Source: CAXBDP01 sp963974465 (lineage in GTDB: Bacteria; Bacteroidota; Bacteroidia; Cytophagales; Cyclobacteriaceae). Taken from it: DNA of 64,000 nucleotides. The stretch's first letter is position 1, and every line of letters begins with the position of its first letter. This document shows positions 51,118-60,568 of the stretch, piece after piece. A program made the position numbers and the translations under genes. A model generated the notes under the pieces. The model saw nothing but the letters and a program-made list of their open reading frames with translations, did no database searches and had not been told where the DNA came from. The DNA is taken from the NCBI GenBank assembly GCA_049340005.1, contig JBMPIY010000005.1, one strand, 5' to 3'.

Positions 51118-54102
51118 TTAGTTCAAGAACTCATCAAAAGTGATAGAGAAGTAATACATTGAACCAACTGATGGGTTACCCCAAGCCTGTGTGTAGCTAG
51201 GACCGAAAAGGTTAGATCCACCTAATTTGAAGATAGATTTCAAGCTTTTCACTTTATAGCTTACTTGCGCATCTATAGTGCTGATTGAAGGTATTACACT
51301 CAATCCAGCAGTGTTAACAGCTGGCGATACGAATGAAGATTGCCATACAAATTCATCCTGCCATCTCCATACGATATTGAATCCAAAGTTTTCGAATACT
51401 TCTCTATTAGCAAAAGTAAGGTTCGTTCTGTATTCAGGAGTGTTGAATGAGGTTATAAAGCCTTCTAAATCTTCTTGGTTTGTTAATGCATTGTAAGATA
51501 TGTTACCGCCAAGTCTGTAGCCTTGAGGCAAAGCGTAATCTAGTCCAAGTGCCCATCCTTCAGATTTAATGTCTTCTTGACGATTCACAGGCATAGAATA
51601 CACTTGACGAGTATTAGCACTTAACAAGTTCAAACCTAAATCAGATGCTGGGCCTGAACCAGGATTTGCATCTTGAACCAGGATTTGACCACCATTGAAA
51701 TTCTCGAATGTGCTATTGTAATAATAAGCATCAATCAATAATTTGTTTGCAATCAAACTCTTATAACCAATTTCGTAAGTTTTAACTCTTTCTGGTTTCC
51801 ACTCAGAGAATTCATAAGGAGTCAAAAGTTCCTGATTTGCCGTAGCGGCAAGAACTGGAACTAATTGCGGTACTAAAGCAGCGATTGCAGCAGGTGCATT
51901 TTCAGGAGCGATTTGGCCCGCCTGAACCTGTTGCATTACCAAGGCAGTTGCTTGAGCAACGGCTTGTTGTTGTAAAGCTGGGTTTGCAGCAGAAGCTTGT
52001 ACAGCACCACCAAATTGAGTTACAGTGTTAAGCGTATAAACTGGGTTTGAGTTGAAGTTGTAGCGTTCTCTGAACAATGGTAAACCACCAATCAAACGAG
52101 CCTGCGGAGTCGCAAGGTTTATATACTGATCCTGTGTAGTAGGAATACGGAAACCAGTTTGGTAAGACAATCTGATGTTGTTTGTATTAGCAAATGTATA
52201 AACAGCAGATGCTCTTGGAGACCATTGTCCTTCAAAGTTTTCATTCTTGTCATAACGAGCAGAAGCAGATAACTTTAATGCATCACCCAATAATTTTTTG
52301 GAGCCTTGAATATATCCACCATACTCATTGATGGTGAATTCACTTCCATCTGTGTCTGTTGCAAATAGAGTTCCTTCTGAATTAAGAGCATATTGACGAA
52401 CATTTGCACCAACAATGAATTCAGCAAAACCAATTTCATTTTTGAAGTTGTACATACCTTCACCATGGTAAAGGTTTGTCTTATCAACGAATTGAGCACC
52501 TACACCTTGAGCATTGCCAGGAATTGGCCTGCCTTTGATCGCATCAGCAGCTTGGTCAAATGCACTTGTGCCTGGCTGCAGTCTGTTTCTGTCAGCAAAT
52601 GCTCTTGCCGCAGCATGAGCAGCATTAGCATCGCCAGTAGCGCCGAATGCTTGAGCATAGGCTCCAACATATTCAGGGAACCACATCTGACTAGGGTTGT
52701 AAGCTTCGTTTATACCTTGACCTAAAATACCTACTGCATAAGCATCGCCAGATCTCTCTTGAGTAGTATAACCTCTCAAATACCAGTTATCACCTCTTAA
52801 TTCAACTTTGTACTGACCCATGCTGAAGTTTGCAATTGAATATCTGTCAGCACCTGTATAAACAGTAGTACCCATACCATAATTACCTTGAAGTATTGCT
52901 TCAACTTTGTTAGTAATTCTATAATGTAAGGCACCGCTTAGCTTTAATGATTCAGTATTGTAATCGGCCAAATCTCTTTCAAGGTATCCGGTTCTTGTTA
53001 AAGAAGTACTTGGGATAATTGCTAAAGCTGCTTCAGGTAATGCTCCCGCAGCCACCATACTTTGTGCAACAGAAAACATATTTACTGCATTTTCATCACC
53101 ATAAATATTTACACCATTGTAGCCTGGATTAGCTCCTCTGTTTCCTGATTGTAAATTATAGCCATTGGCAAAGCTTTGATCGCGGAAATCATTTGCTTGC
53201 CAATCATCAGCTGTCAAATAGCCAATGTTTGCTTTGAAAGCAACTTTGTCACTGAATGCCTTAGCATATCGAGCAGCAAAATCATAAAAACCAGTATTTG
53301 GAGTTGATCTTCCTTCTTCTGCCATTATACCAGTTTTCATTGAAGCAGATAAGCCTTGATATTGAAAAGGGTTTTTACTATTCATCAGTAGAATACCATT
53401 GATTGCATTCGGGCCATAAAGGGCTGAAGAAGCACCCGGAAGTAATTCCGCACTCTCCAAATCTAATTCCGAAATACCCACAATGTTACCAACTGAGAAG
53501 TTCAAGCCTGGAGCTTGGTTATCCATACCATCGATCATCTGAACAGTACGAACGTTGCCATTAGCATTGAATCCACGAGTGTTGAATGATTTAAAGGTGA
53601 GGGACTGTGTACTCATCTCCACACCTTTTAGGTTTGCTAATGCATCGTAGAAACTTGGAGAAGCAGCTTCGCGAATAGCAATGATGTCCATTTTCTCAAT
53701 TGAAACAGGTGATTCAAGAATACTTTCTTCAACTCTAGAAGCAGAAACAACTACTTCTTGACCCAAGATGTAGCTTTCTTCCATTTTGATATTCAATCCT
53801 GTAACGCTTGTTGTAGTGATCTCTAGCTCCTGCGTACGATAACCAACAATCGAAAATACTAATGTAAGTGGGGGTTCTTGGTTAGCTGTAATCGAGAAAT
53901 TTCCTTCGATATCGCTTATGGTGCCCGTTACTCTACCCTTTACATAGACGTTTGCACCAACAAGTGCTTCGCCTGATTGAGCATCCGTCACTTTACCCGA
54001 TATAGTGGTAACTCTTTGCGCCTCTGCATTTTGCCATCCAAAAGCTAGGCACACAAGAAGCATAATGCCAAGCTTTTTAATTAATGAGTTTACGTGTTTC
54101 AT
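51118..54102 (-). CDS. TonB-dependent receptor with Ala/Gln-rich insertions
   Basis: A 994-residue outer-membrane receptor. The signal peptide is residues 8-28 (KKLGIMLLVCLAFGWQNAEA). A carboxypeptidase-regulatory-like domain follows (ISGKVTDAQSGEALVGANVY), then a plug with DALANLKGVEMSTQ, SFNTRGFNANG and MIDGMDNQAPG, then the barrel ending YYFSITFDEFLN. Two extracellular-loop insertions are unusually rich in Ala and Gln: one near residues 480-545 and another near 695-760 (runs such as QQQAVAQATALVMQQVQAG). Both repeat heptad-like Ala spacings. The ligand is unknown. A long AT-rich leader (54103-54300) precedes the gene. Confidence 0.92.
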   Translation of the reverse strand: MKHVNSLIKKLGIMLLVCLAFGWQNAEAQRVTTISGKVTDAQSGEALVGANVYVKGRVTGTISDIEGNFSITANQEPPLTLVFSIVGYRTQELEITTTSVTGLNIKMEESYILGQEVVVSASRVEESILESPVSIEKMDIIAIREAASPSFYDALANLKGVEMSTQSLTFKSFNTRGFNANGNVRTVQMIDGMDNQAPGLNFSVGNIVGISELDLESAELLPGASSALYGPNAINGILLMNSKNPFQYQGLSASMKTGIMAEEGRSTPNTGFYDFAARYAKAFSDKVAFKANIGYLTADDWQANDFRDQSFANGYNLQSGNRGANPGYNGVNIYGDENAVNMFSVAQSMVAAGALPEAALAIIPSTSLTRTGYLERDLADYNTESLKLSGALHYRITNKVEAILQGNYGMGTTVYTGADRYSIANFSMGQYKVELRGDNWYLRGYTTQERSGDAYAVGILGQGINEAYNPSQMWFPEYVGAYAQAFGATGDANAAHAAARAFADRNRLQPGTSAFDQAADAIKGRPIPGNAQGVGAQFVDKTNLYHGEGMYNFKNEIGFAEFIVGANVRQYALNSEGTLFATDTDGSEFTINEYGGYIQGSKKLLGDALKLSASARYDKNENFEGQWSPRASAVYTFANTNNIRLSYQTGFRIPTTQDQYINLATPQARLIGGLPLFRERYNFNSNPVYTLNTVTQFGGAVQASAANPALQQQAVAQATALVMQQVQAGQIAPENAPAAIAALVPQLVPVLAATANQELLTPYEFSEWKPERVKTYEIGYKSLIANKLLIDAYYYNSTFENFNGGQILVQDANPGSGPASDLGLNLLSANTRQVYSMPVNRQEDIKSEGWALGLDYALPQGYRLGGNISYNALTNQEDLEGFITSFNTPEYRTNLTFANREVFENFGFNIVWRWQDEFVWQSSFVSPAVNTAGLSVIPSISTIDAQVSYKVKSLKSIFKLGGSNLFGPSYTQAWGNPSVGSMYYFSITFDEFLN

Positions 54103-54300
54103 TTTTTAGGGTGTTTTAATTGGGATTGTGTTTTTTCATTCTCGTTTAACCGAAATCTATATTTTCGCATTAATTTAGATTATTTTTCGAAAAGATAAGA
54201 CCCTTAGTTTAAATTTTTCAAAAACTATTTATTCCAAATTAATATTTGCTTTCCTTAGGAATTGCCTAATCAATCGAAATTATAGTCGTTAAATTAATTT

Positions 54301-54642
54301 TCAACTACCTTTTTTCTCCTCTTCCTTTAAATATTGCACCAATCGATCGCATAGCTCATTTGTTTCTGCAGCCATGTATTCATCACCAGTGCTATTCAAA
54401 ATACTTTGAGCCAAACCTCCTACCGTGTCTATGAAGAATCTTTTCATTTCATCTACAGGCATGTCCTTAGTCCAAAGATCAATTCTTAATGTATTCCGAT
54501 TCTCATGATCCCATATATTAAGATTGATAGCATTGGTTTCTAAGGGGCCGGGAGTATCCTTATCATCAGCATCCCAAGTGATTTTCGACGGGATATTATC
54601 TGCATCCAGCTCGACAAGTAGTTTGATTTCTGATTTTTTCAT
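54301..54642 (-). CDS. gldC: Gliding motility protein GldC
   Basis: A 113-residue small soluble protein of the Bacteroidota-specific GldC family, needed for efficient gliding in Flavobacterium johnsoniae. The whole length aligns with the family pattern: KKSEIKLLVELDADNIPSKI, then ITWDADD, ALNIWDHE-like NLNIWDHENRNTLRIDLWTK, and the helical FIDTVGGLAQSI. No signal peptide is present. gldB, often its neighbour, is not adjacent here. It supports placement of the organism among gliding Bacteroidota. Confidence 0.9.
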   Translation of the reverse strand: MKKSEIKLLVELDADNIPSKITWDADDKDTPGPLETNAINLNIWDHENRNTLRIDLWTKDMPVDEMKRFFIDTVGGLAQSILNSTGDEYMAAETNELCDRLVQYLKEEEKKGS

Positions 54643-54794
54643 CTTTTTATAATTTGAGCTTTTGTTGTTTTCTCTTGTTAACCTTCACTTTAATAATTAA
54701 AAGCAATTTCTGCCTTTACATAACAAAAGGCTCTGTTTTAGATATAATTATCCGCAAACAAAGCCTTATTTCCTATTCAAGAAGTGAATTATGT

Positions 54795-55454
54795 TTAATT
54801 GATTTCCATTTCAGGAATTTCACCTTCCACAATTAATCTACCAGCTGTAGAAGCAATGATGTGGTCAACACTTACCCCAGGAGCTCTTTCGATTAATTTA
54901 AAGCCACCCTCAGGCAATACATCAATTACAGCAAGTTCTGTTACAATTCTCTTCACACAGCGGATTCCTGTGATCGGTAATGTGCACTCTTTTAGCAGCT
55001 TGGATTCACCATGCTTGTTTACATGTTGCATTGCTACAATAATGTTGTCAGCTGAAGCTACCAAATCCATAGCACCGCCCATGCCTTTCACCATTTTGCC
55101 AGGAATTTTCCAGTTGGCAATATCTCCATTTTCGGCTACTTCCATAGCGCCAAGAATCGTCAAATGCACATGACCACCTCTGATCATGGCAAAACTCTCT
55201 GCTGAGCTAAATAATGAGGAGCCGGTCGCCATTGTTACTGTTTGCTTTCCTGCATTTATCAAATCAGCATCAACATTTTCTTCTGTAGGGAAAGGCCCAA
55301 TACCCAATAGTCCATTTTCAGATTGGAGTACCACTTCCAAATTGTCTGGGAGGTAGTTTGCAACGAGGGTAGGAATGCCAATTCCCAAGTTTACATACAT
55401 CTTGTTCTTTACTTCCTTGGCTATTCTTTTTGCTATTCCGTGTTTGTCTAGCAT
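54795..55454 (-). CDS. 3-oxoacid CoA-transferase, subunit B
   Basis: A 219-residue catalytic subunit. MYVNLGIGIPTLVANYLP opens the fold and VVLQSENGLLGIGPFP carries the glutamate that forms the CoA thioester intermediate. GGAMDLVASA and GIRCVKRIVTELAVIDV follow. With subunit A it transfers CoA between succinyl-CoA and acetoacetate (ScoAB type) or a similar pair; the exact acids are inferred. It is 36 bp after subunit A on the same strand. Confidence 0.93.
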   Translation of the reverse strand: MLDKHGIAKRIAKEVKNKMYVNLGIGIPTLVANYLPDNLEVVLQSENGLLGIGPFPTEENVDADLINAGKQTVTMATGSSLFSSAESFAMIRGGHVHLTILGAMEVAENGDIANWKIPGKMVKGMGGAMDLVASADNIIVAMQHVNKHGESKLLKECTLPITGIRCVKRIVTELAVIDVLPEGGFKLIERAPGVSVDHIIASTAGRLIVEGEIPEMEIN

Positions 55455-55490
55455 AATTTCAAATTTTGTAGTTTTAGATAAGGGAAGGCC

Positions 55491-56186
55491 TTATGACCTC
55501 ACCGTTCTTTGCTCAATGCGTTTTTCGTAGTTTTCCCCTTTGAAAATTCGCTGAACATAAATGCCTGGGGTATGGATTTCATTCGGATCCAATTCACCAG
55601 CGGGTACCAATTCTTCTACTTCGGCGATGGTGATTTTACCAGCCGCAGCCATCATTGGGTTGAAATTACGTGCGGTGCCTTTGTAGATAAGATTGCCCGC
55701 GGTATCGCCTTTCCATGCTTTAACCAATGCAAAATCTGCTTTAAGACAAGATTCTAATAAGTACAGTTTACCATCAAACTCTCGAACTTCTTTGCCTTCG
55801 GCGACTTCGGTGCCTACGCCGGCAGGTGTAAAGAAAGCCGGAATTCCTGCTCCTCCCGCTCTTATTCGTTCTGCCAATGTGCCTTGTGGTATCAGGTCAA
55901 CTTCTAATTCTCCACTAAGCAATTGCCTTTCAAATTCGGCATTTTCACCTACATAGGAAGAAATCATTTTCTTTACCTGGCGTGTTTTTAATAATAAACC
56001 AATTCCGAAATCATCTACGCCGGCATTATTAGAGATACATGTAAGGCCTTTTACGCCAGACTTCAATAATGCTTGAATACTATTTTCGGGTATACCACAC
56101 AAGCCAAAGCCTCCTAGCATCAATACTGCATTTTCGGGGATATCTGCAGTGGCTTCTATGGCGTTTTTTACAACTTTATTTATCAT
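55491..56186 (-). CDS. 3-oxoacid CoA-transferase, subunit A
   Basis: A 231-residue CoA-binding subunit with the family opening NAVLMLGGFGLCGIPENSI and the segment LTCISNNAGVDDFGIG. SSYVGENAEFERQLLSGELE and LIPQGTLAERIRAGGAGIPA follow in the expected order. Together with subunit B it forms the heteromeric enzyme that activates short-chain 3-oxoacids for entry into central metabolism. Gene order A then B with a short gap is standard. It starts 24 bp after the ribF stop, so it may share the transcript of the upstream cluster. Confidence 0.93.
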   Translation of the reverse strand: MINKVVKNAIEATADIPENAVLMLGGFGLCGIPENSIQALLKSGVKGLTCISNNAGVDDFGIGLLLKTRQVKKMISSYVGENAEFERQLLSGELEVDLIPQGTLAERIRAGGAGIPAFFTPAGVGTEVAEGKEVREFDGKLYLLESCLKADFALVKAWKGDTAGNLIYKGTARNFNPMMAAAGKITIAEVEELVPAGELDPNEIHTPGIYVQRIFKGENYEKRIEQRTVRS

Positions 56187-56210
56187 GACGATTTATAATT
56201 TCATTGTTGC

Positions 56211-57146
56211 CTAAAAATATGGCTTAAGAAAGGATTTTACTAATATTTGATCTTGCTCAAGTTGTTCTTTTAGCTGTTCTACATTTTGGAATTTGAGTTC
56301 AGCGCGCACTCTTTCAATTAATTCCACTTTGATACTGCTATTGTAAATATCTGTCGAAAAGTCGAAAATATTGCATTCGATGCTGCGTTTAGCATCGCCA
56401 ATTGTTGGTCGGTTGCCTATGTTGAGCATTCCTTGAAAGATGCCTTCAGCCAACGATACTTTTACAGCATAAACTCCATCTGCCGGCACAAGTTTAAATT
56501 TTTCGGCTATATCAATATTGGCTGTAGGGAAGCCTATTGTCCGGCCAATCCGATTGCCTTCTACTACTTTGCCGTTAAGAGAATAATGCTGACCTAGATA
56601 GCTATTTGCTGTTTTCACATCACCGGTTTCTAAGGCCTTTCTGATTTTCGTAGAGCTTACAGCTATATTGTCAATTTCTTGTTTGGAGATTTCCTCGACT
56701 TTGAAACCGTATTCTTTTTCATTTGCCTTCAAATGCTCAAAACTACCTTCTCTATTTTTACCAAATCTATGATCGTAGCCAATTACCAGCCTTTTTGTAC
56801 CGATTTTCTCCAAAAGCACTTGTCGCGTAAATTGCTCACTTGTAAGGTTCGAAAATTCCTTGGTGAAAGGAATTGCCACCAAATGATCTATACCCAATTT
56901 TAGTAATATTTCTGCTTTTTCTTCAAAAGTGCTGAGCAGTTTCAGGCTATCATCATTCGGAAATAAAACTAGACGTGGATGTGGCCAAAAGGTAACAACA
57001 ACCGTTTCGCCTTCAATTTTCGAAGCAATCTCTTTCAACCTTTGAAGGATTTCCTGATGCCCAATATGCACCCCATCGAAAGTGCCAATGGTGACCACCG
57101 CATTTCGAATAGGTTGTATGGAGTCCAGGCCTTTGTGAATTTTCAT
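56211..57146 (-). CDS. ribF: Bifunctional riboflavin kinase/FAD synthetase
   Basis: A 311-residue enzyme making FMN and then FAD from riboflavin and ATP. The N-terminal FAD synthetase (nucleotidyltransferase) domain has VTIGTFDGVHIGHQEIL and VIGYDHRFGKNREGS. The C-terminal kinase domain has GRTIGFPTANI, DGVYAVKV and IGNRPT. Length is standard. It overlaps truB by four bases (ATGA), the usual truB-ribF coupling of this phylum. Confidence 0.96.
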   Translation of the reverse strand: MKIHKGLDSIQPIRNAVVTIGTFDGVHIGHQEILQRLKEIASKIEGETVVVTFWPHPRLVLFPNDDSLKLLSTFEEKAEILLKLGIDHLVAIPFTKEFSNLTSEQFTRQVLLEKIGTKRLVIGYDHRFGKNREGSFEHLKANEKEYGFKVEEISKQEIDNIAVSSTKIRKALETGDVKTANSYLGQHYSLNGKVVEGNRIGRTIGFPTANIDIAEKFKLVPADGVYAVKVSLAEGIFQGMLNIGNRPTIGDAKRSIECNIFDFSTDIYNSSIKVELIERVRAELKFQNVEQLKEQLEQDQILVKSFLKPYF

Positions 57147-57832
57147 GCTTTCTTTAACTCCTCTATTTTTTGAATTAAATCATCCAATTGCCAAGCATCT
57201 TCTAATTTGAAATCTCCAATTCGGGTGCGACAAAGGCCGGATAAATATGCGCCAACGCCCAATTCTTTTCCAAAGTCATTTGCTAAGCTTCGAATATAAG
57301 TTCCTTTGGAGCAAACTACACGGAAATGAACTTGTGGTAAATCAATTTTAGTGATTTCGAATTCGGATATCGTTACCTGGCGAGATTTCATAGTTACTTC
57401 CTGCCCAGCGCGCGCCATTTCATAAGCGCGTTTGCCATCTATTTTCACTGCTGAATGGGCGGGAGGATATTGGGTGATTTCGCCTATAAAAGGTTTTGTT
57501 GCGGCCAGAATTTCATCCTCCTTCAAATGATCAATGGGCTGATGATCCACCGCTTCTGTTTCGGCATCGTATGAAGCAGTGATTTTCCCTAATTCAAATG
57601 TGCCTGTGTATTCTTTTTCTTGTGCTTGATATGTATCTATCTCTTTAGTTTTTTTGCCTGTACAAATAATCAAAAGGCCAGTAGCTAATGGATCGAGAGT
57701 GCCCGCATGACCTACTTTTTTGATGCCAACTTTATTGCGCACCTTTTTCACCACGTCAAAGGAAGTCCACGTATAAGGCTTGTTAATTAGCAATATAGCG
57801 CCTTCCACAAAATTGAATGATGAATTGGTCAT
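57143..57832 (-). CDS. truB: tRNA pseudouridine(55) synthase
   Basis: 229 residues from the chosen ATG at 57832 (MTNSSFNFVEGAILLINKP); the open frame begins 13 codons earlier, but this start overlaps uppP by exactly four bases (ATGA), as elsewhere in the cluster. The enzyme isomerises U55 in the T loop of tRNAs. Motifs visible: ILLINKPYTWTSFDVV, VGHAGTLDPLATGLL with the catalytic Asp, PPAHSAVKIDGKRAYEMAR and CSKGTYIRSLA. The C-terminal PUA-like extension is short, as in many Bacteroidota. Confidence 0.95.
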   Translation of the reverse strand: MTNSSFNFVEGAILLINKPYTWTSFDVVKKVRNKVGIKKVGHAGTLDPLATGLLIICTGKKTKEIDTYQAQEKEYTGTFELGKITASYDAETEAVDHQPIDHLKEDEILAATKPFIGEITQYPPAHSAVKIDGKRAYEMARAGQEVTMKSRQVTISEFEITKIDLPQVHFRVVCSKGTYIRSLANDFGKELGVGAYLSGLCRTRIGDFKLEDAWQLDDLIQKIEELKKA

Positions 57833-58614
57833 AGAGATGAGATAATGGCAATAAGGCCGACAATTACACAATAGATGGCAAAGTAGCCAAGCTTGCCTTT
57901 TTTAACAATGCGAAGCATGATAGAGCAGGCGAATAATCCTGATATAAATGCAGCAATAAAGCCAACTAGCAATGGTATAAATGCACTGGAGGCTTCAGAT
58001 CCACCTTCGTTTTTAAGAATATCTAAAAGGTTGGCGCCAAGGATGGGTACCAATACCATCAAGAATGAGAATCGAGTCGCTTCTTCTTTATTTACGCCCA
58101 CCATCAATGCAGTGGCAATAGTGGCCCCTGAACGAGAAATACCTGGAATTACCGCAATAGACTGTGCAATACCGATAATAAATGCTTTCAGAAAAGTGAT
58201 GCCGCCCAACTTTGGTTTGGCTAATTGACTCGCACCTAGCAAGACAGCAGTTACCAACAACATAAAACCAACAATCATAATATTACCAAAGAAAATTTCC
58301 TCCAATTGATCTTTGAAAAAGAGTCCGATGATCAGAACGGGGATCATGGAAACTGCCAATTGGAGAATATAAATAGTGGAGGGATTGAGCTGGAATTTGA
58401 AGGCCTCCTTAAGAAGGGACCAAATATCTTTTCGGAAAACGACTATAGTGCTTAATACTGTAGCACCATGCACTACTACGGTAAAGCTCAAATCTTCTTG
58501 AACTTCTACGCCCAATACGGCTTTGCCTAATTCGATATGTCCACTACTGCTTACCGGAAGAAATTCAGTCAAGCCTTGCAAAATGCCAAGGATGAATGCT
58601 TCAAATACACTCAT
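57829..58614 (-). CDS. uppP: Undecaprenyl-diphosphatase (bacitracin resistance protein)
   Basis: A 261-residue polytopic inner-membrane phosphatase that recycles undecaprenyl diphosphate to the monophosphate used in peptidoglycan and O-antigen synthesis. The conserved loops are GLTEFLPVSSSGHIELG near the N-terminus and VIPGISRSGATI in the second repeat, together supplying the catalytic Glu, Ser, His and Arg. About eight hydrophobic helices are evident. It overlaps the DUF3098 gene upstream and truB downstream, each by four bases. Confidence 0.95.
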   Translation of the reverse strand: MSVFEAFILGILQGLTEFLPVSSSGHIELGKAVLGVEVQEDLSFTVVVHGATVLSTIVVFRKDIWSLLKEAFKFQLNPSTIYILQLAVSMIPVLIIGLFFKDQLEEIFFGNIMIVGFMLLVTAVLLGASQLAKPKLGGITFLKAFIIGIAQSIAVIPGISRSGATIATALMVGVNKEEATRFSFLMVLVPILGANLLDILKNEGGSEASSAFIPLLVGFIAAFISGLFACSIMLRIVKKGKLGYFAIYCVIVGLIAIISSL

Positions 58615-58826
58615 TTTTCTTCTTTGGCCTTATAGAGGATTGCATACAATTGAAACAGAAAGCCTACCATCACGACAATAGGGCCTAATGTAAGGCCAAT
58701 AAAGCCAAAGCCGTGAGGTTCAGTATCCAAGTTCATTATGATGAATCCTGATATTAGAATGGCTAAGCCAATCAACATCAAGTGATAGTTTTTTCTTTTG
58801 AATCCGAGGTTTCCTGTCTTCTTCAT
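58611..58826 (-). CDS. DUF3098 small membrane protein
   Basis: A 71-residue protein with two hydrophobic helices (about residues 14-31 and 41-63, the latter FIGLTLGPIVVMVGFLFQLY). FKRKNYHLMLIGL and the following helix match the Bacteroidota-specific DUF3098 family, which sits almost invariably between ftsX and uppP. The role is unknown; conservation of the neighbourhood points to cell-envelope assembly. It overlaps uppP by four bases. Confidence 0.92.
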   Translation of the reverse strand: MKKTGNLGFKRKNYHLMLIGLAILISGFIIMNLDTEPHGFGFIGLTLGPIVVMVGFLFQLYAILYKAKEEK

Positions 58827-58882
58827 TGTTTCAATTTATTTTCCCAAACGCTTAATTGCTTATTTCGCTTGGGTATTTAAGA

Positions 58883-59776
58883 TCAATATAATTCGTCTAA
58901 TGACATCTTTAAATACTTGCGTACAGCATATAAAGTGCTGAACAAAGCTATAAATATTCCCACTAGCAATAAAGCACCAAACAGAATTAAGGTTTTTTCT
59001 TGGTCTTGTACCAGCTCAAGCTCAGGCAAAGCACGAAGCGCATAAGTTAGCAATGCAGCAAGTAATCCCCCCGCTAGTAACCCTGAAATCAATCCATACA
59101 ACGATGCTCTGGTGATAAAAGGCCGAATAATAAATCCTTGAGTGGCACCCACTAATTGCATACTTCTAATCAAAAATCTTTGAGAAAATAAAGCTAGTCG
59201 GATGGTGTTATTAATAAGTGTGCTTATGGTGAATAATAGGAGTAAGGCGCCTACAGCAAGCGCTATGGCTATTTTTGTGCGGTTTTTATTAATGACCTGA
59301 GCCATGCTTTCAATGTAAGTAACTTCATACACTTCGGGCATTGCTTCAAGCTCTTCCTTGATTGTATTCAACTGACTACTATCCTGACTTTCGATTGCTA
59401 TCTTAAAGGTGATTGCATCGCGAAGTGGATTATCGCCTAGAAATGTTAGAAAATCCTCACCCGTTTGTGCGATCAAATCTTCTGCAGCATCTTCCTTTGA
59501 AATGAAGTTCATCAAAGCAGAATCTCCTTTGTGGAGTACATAATCTTTCTCACTTATCTGGGACTGAAGCCTGTTTGCTTGATTTTCTGTAACATTGCTA
59601 TTTAGGTAAACCTGCATTTCGAGGTTTTCCTGTATATACTCTACCAATTTGTTGGTATTAATCAGTAGCATGCCGAATAAACCAAGCAGAAACAAAGCTA
59701 AAGTGGTACTGAAAATCACACTTAAGTATGGATAACTGCCTACTTTGGTTCGCTTATATTTCTTTTGGGCTTTCAA
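58883..59776 (-). CDS. ftsX: Cell division protein FtsX (permease-like)
   Basis: Start set at TTG 59776: 297 residues. The frame is open further upstream, but that part overlaps pdeM in another frame and reads as nonsense; the TTG overlaps the pdeM stop (TTGA) and is preceded by AAGG about ten bases away. The protein starts LKAQKKYKRTKVGSYPYLSV, then has one transmembrane helix, a large periplasmic domain (about residues 55-165) and three C-terminal helices of the FtsX/MacB fold (starting ALAVGALLLLFTISTLI). With FtsE it controls periplasmic peptidoglycan hydrolases at division. No ftsE is adjacent. Confidence 0.9.
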   Translation of the reverse strand: MKAQKKYKRTKVGSYPYLSVIFSTTLALFLLGLFGMLLINTNKLVEYIQENLEMQVYLNSNVTENQANRLQSQISEKDYVLHKGDSALMNFISKEDAAEDLIAQTGEDFLTFLGDNPLRDAITFKIAIESQDSSQLNTIKEELEAMPEVYEVTYIESMAQVINKNRTKIAIALAVGALLLLFTISTLINNTIRLALFSQRFLIRSMQLVGATQGFIIRPFITRASLYGLISGLLAGGLLAALLTYALRALPELELVQDQEKTLILFGALLLVGIFIALFSTLYAVRKYLKMSLDELY

Positions 59777-60468
59777 TGTTTTTTGCCTTGCTTTATTTTG
59801 ATCTGTATTATTTTGTCTTCTACAATGGCAAATATAGAAGAACCATTGGTAGCATTGATATTTGCCGTGCCTGTAAATGCGCCAAAAGCCGGTAAAATTC
59901 CAAAATTGGTATTGAAATAGAAGCAAGCTAAGGTCATGCCTTGCCTCCCGCTTCCTTTTATGTAAATAGATGGATGTATATGACCAGCTAAATTAAACAG
60001 TCCTTCCGGAATGTCTTTTTGTAGTATTGGCGAGTGACTCAATAGAAACGGTTCAAGTACCAAATCCTTGTTTATGTGCTTGAAATTCTCAGCTTCGTAT
60101 TCTTTTGCGCCCAATATATCATGGTTTCCCATTACCAATATAAACTGTGTGCTTTTGAAATTCTTAATCCAATTTTTAAAACTAAGCCACTCCAAATTCA
60201 ATTTACTGTGAAATAGATCGCCCAATAAATAAACCTTTTCAACTGCATACTTTTCAATTAAGCTAGCTAGTTTTTTTAAATCTGTATCATGGATGGTGGA
60301 AGGAATAGGAATCCCTGCTTTGCGAAAATGCCCCGCTTTGCCCAAATGTAAATCGGCAAGTAACAAGCAATTTTTTTCTGGCCAATAAACTGCCTTTTCT
60401 GGAAGCAGCCAAACGGTAGTGCCAGCAATATCAATTGTAAGACTTTTGTTTACAGTCAATTTTGTCAT
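59773..60468 (-). CDS. PdeM-like metallophosphoesterase (ligase-associated DNA repair endonuclease family)
   Basis: A 231-residue calcineurin-like phosphoesterase. Metal-binding motifs in order are LLADLHLGKAGHFRK, YLLGDLFHS, LVMGNHD and LAGHIHPSI. The DLHLGKAGHFRKAGIPIP opening is typical of the PdeM group, usually encoded with a DNA ligase, an Lhr-like helicase and an exonuclease. Those partners are absent here, and the gene instead leads the ftsX-ribF cluster, with a four-base overlap to ftsX. Substrate is inferred from family only. Confidence 0.9.
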   Translation of the reverse strand: MTKLTVNKSLTIDIAGTTVWLLPEKAVYWPEKNCLLLADLHLGKAGHFRKAGIPIPSTIHDTDLKKLASLIEKYAVEKVYLLGDLFHSKLNLEWLSFKNWIKNFKSTQFILVMGNHDILGAKEYEAENFKHINKDLVLEPFLLSHSPILQKDIPEGLFNLAGHIHPSIYIKGSGRQGMTLACFYFNTNFGILPAFGAFTGTANINATNGSSIFAIVEDKIIQIKIKQGKKH

Positions 60469-60568
60469 TCGAATTTACAATCAGAATTATTTATACTAAA
60501 TTGCATTGGTTTTTAAGGTCAGTGGGTTTCATTTTGTTTACAGCAATTTACATTTTTAACCCAATCCT

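Noticed and set aside
59777..59926. N-terminal 50-residue extension of FtsX
   Set aside because: It reads as Cys/Trp/Tyr-rich nonsense antiphase to pdeM; the TTG at 59776 overlapping the pdeM stop gives a normal-length FtsX.
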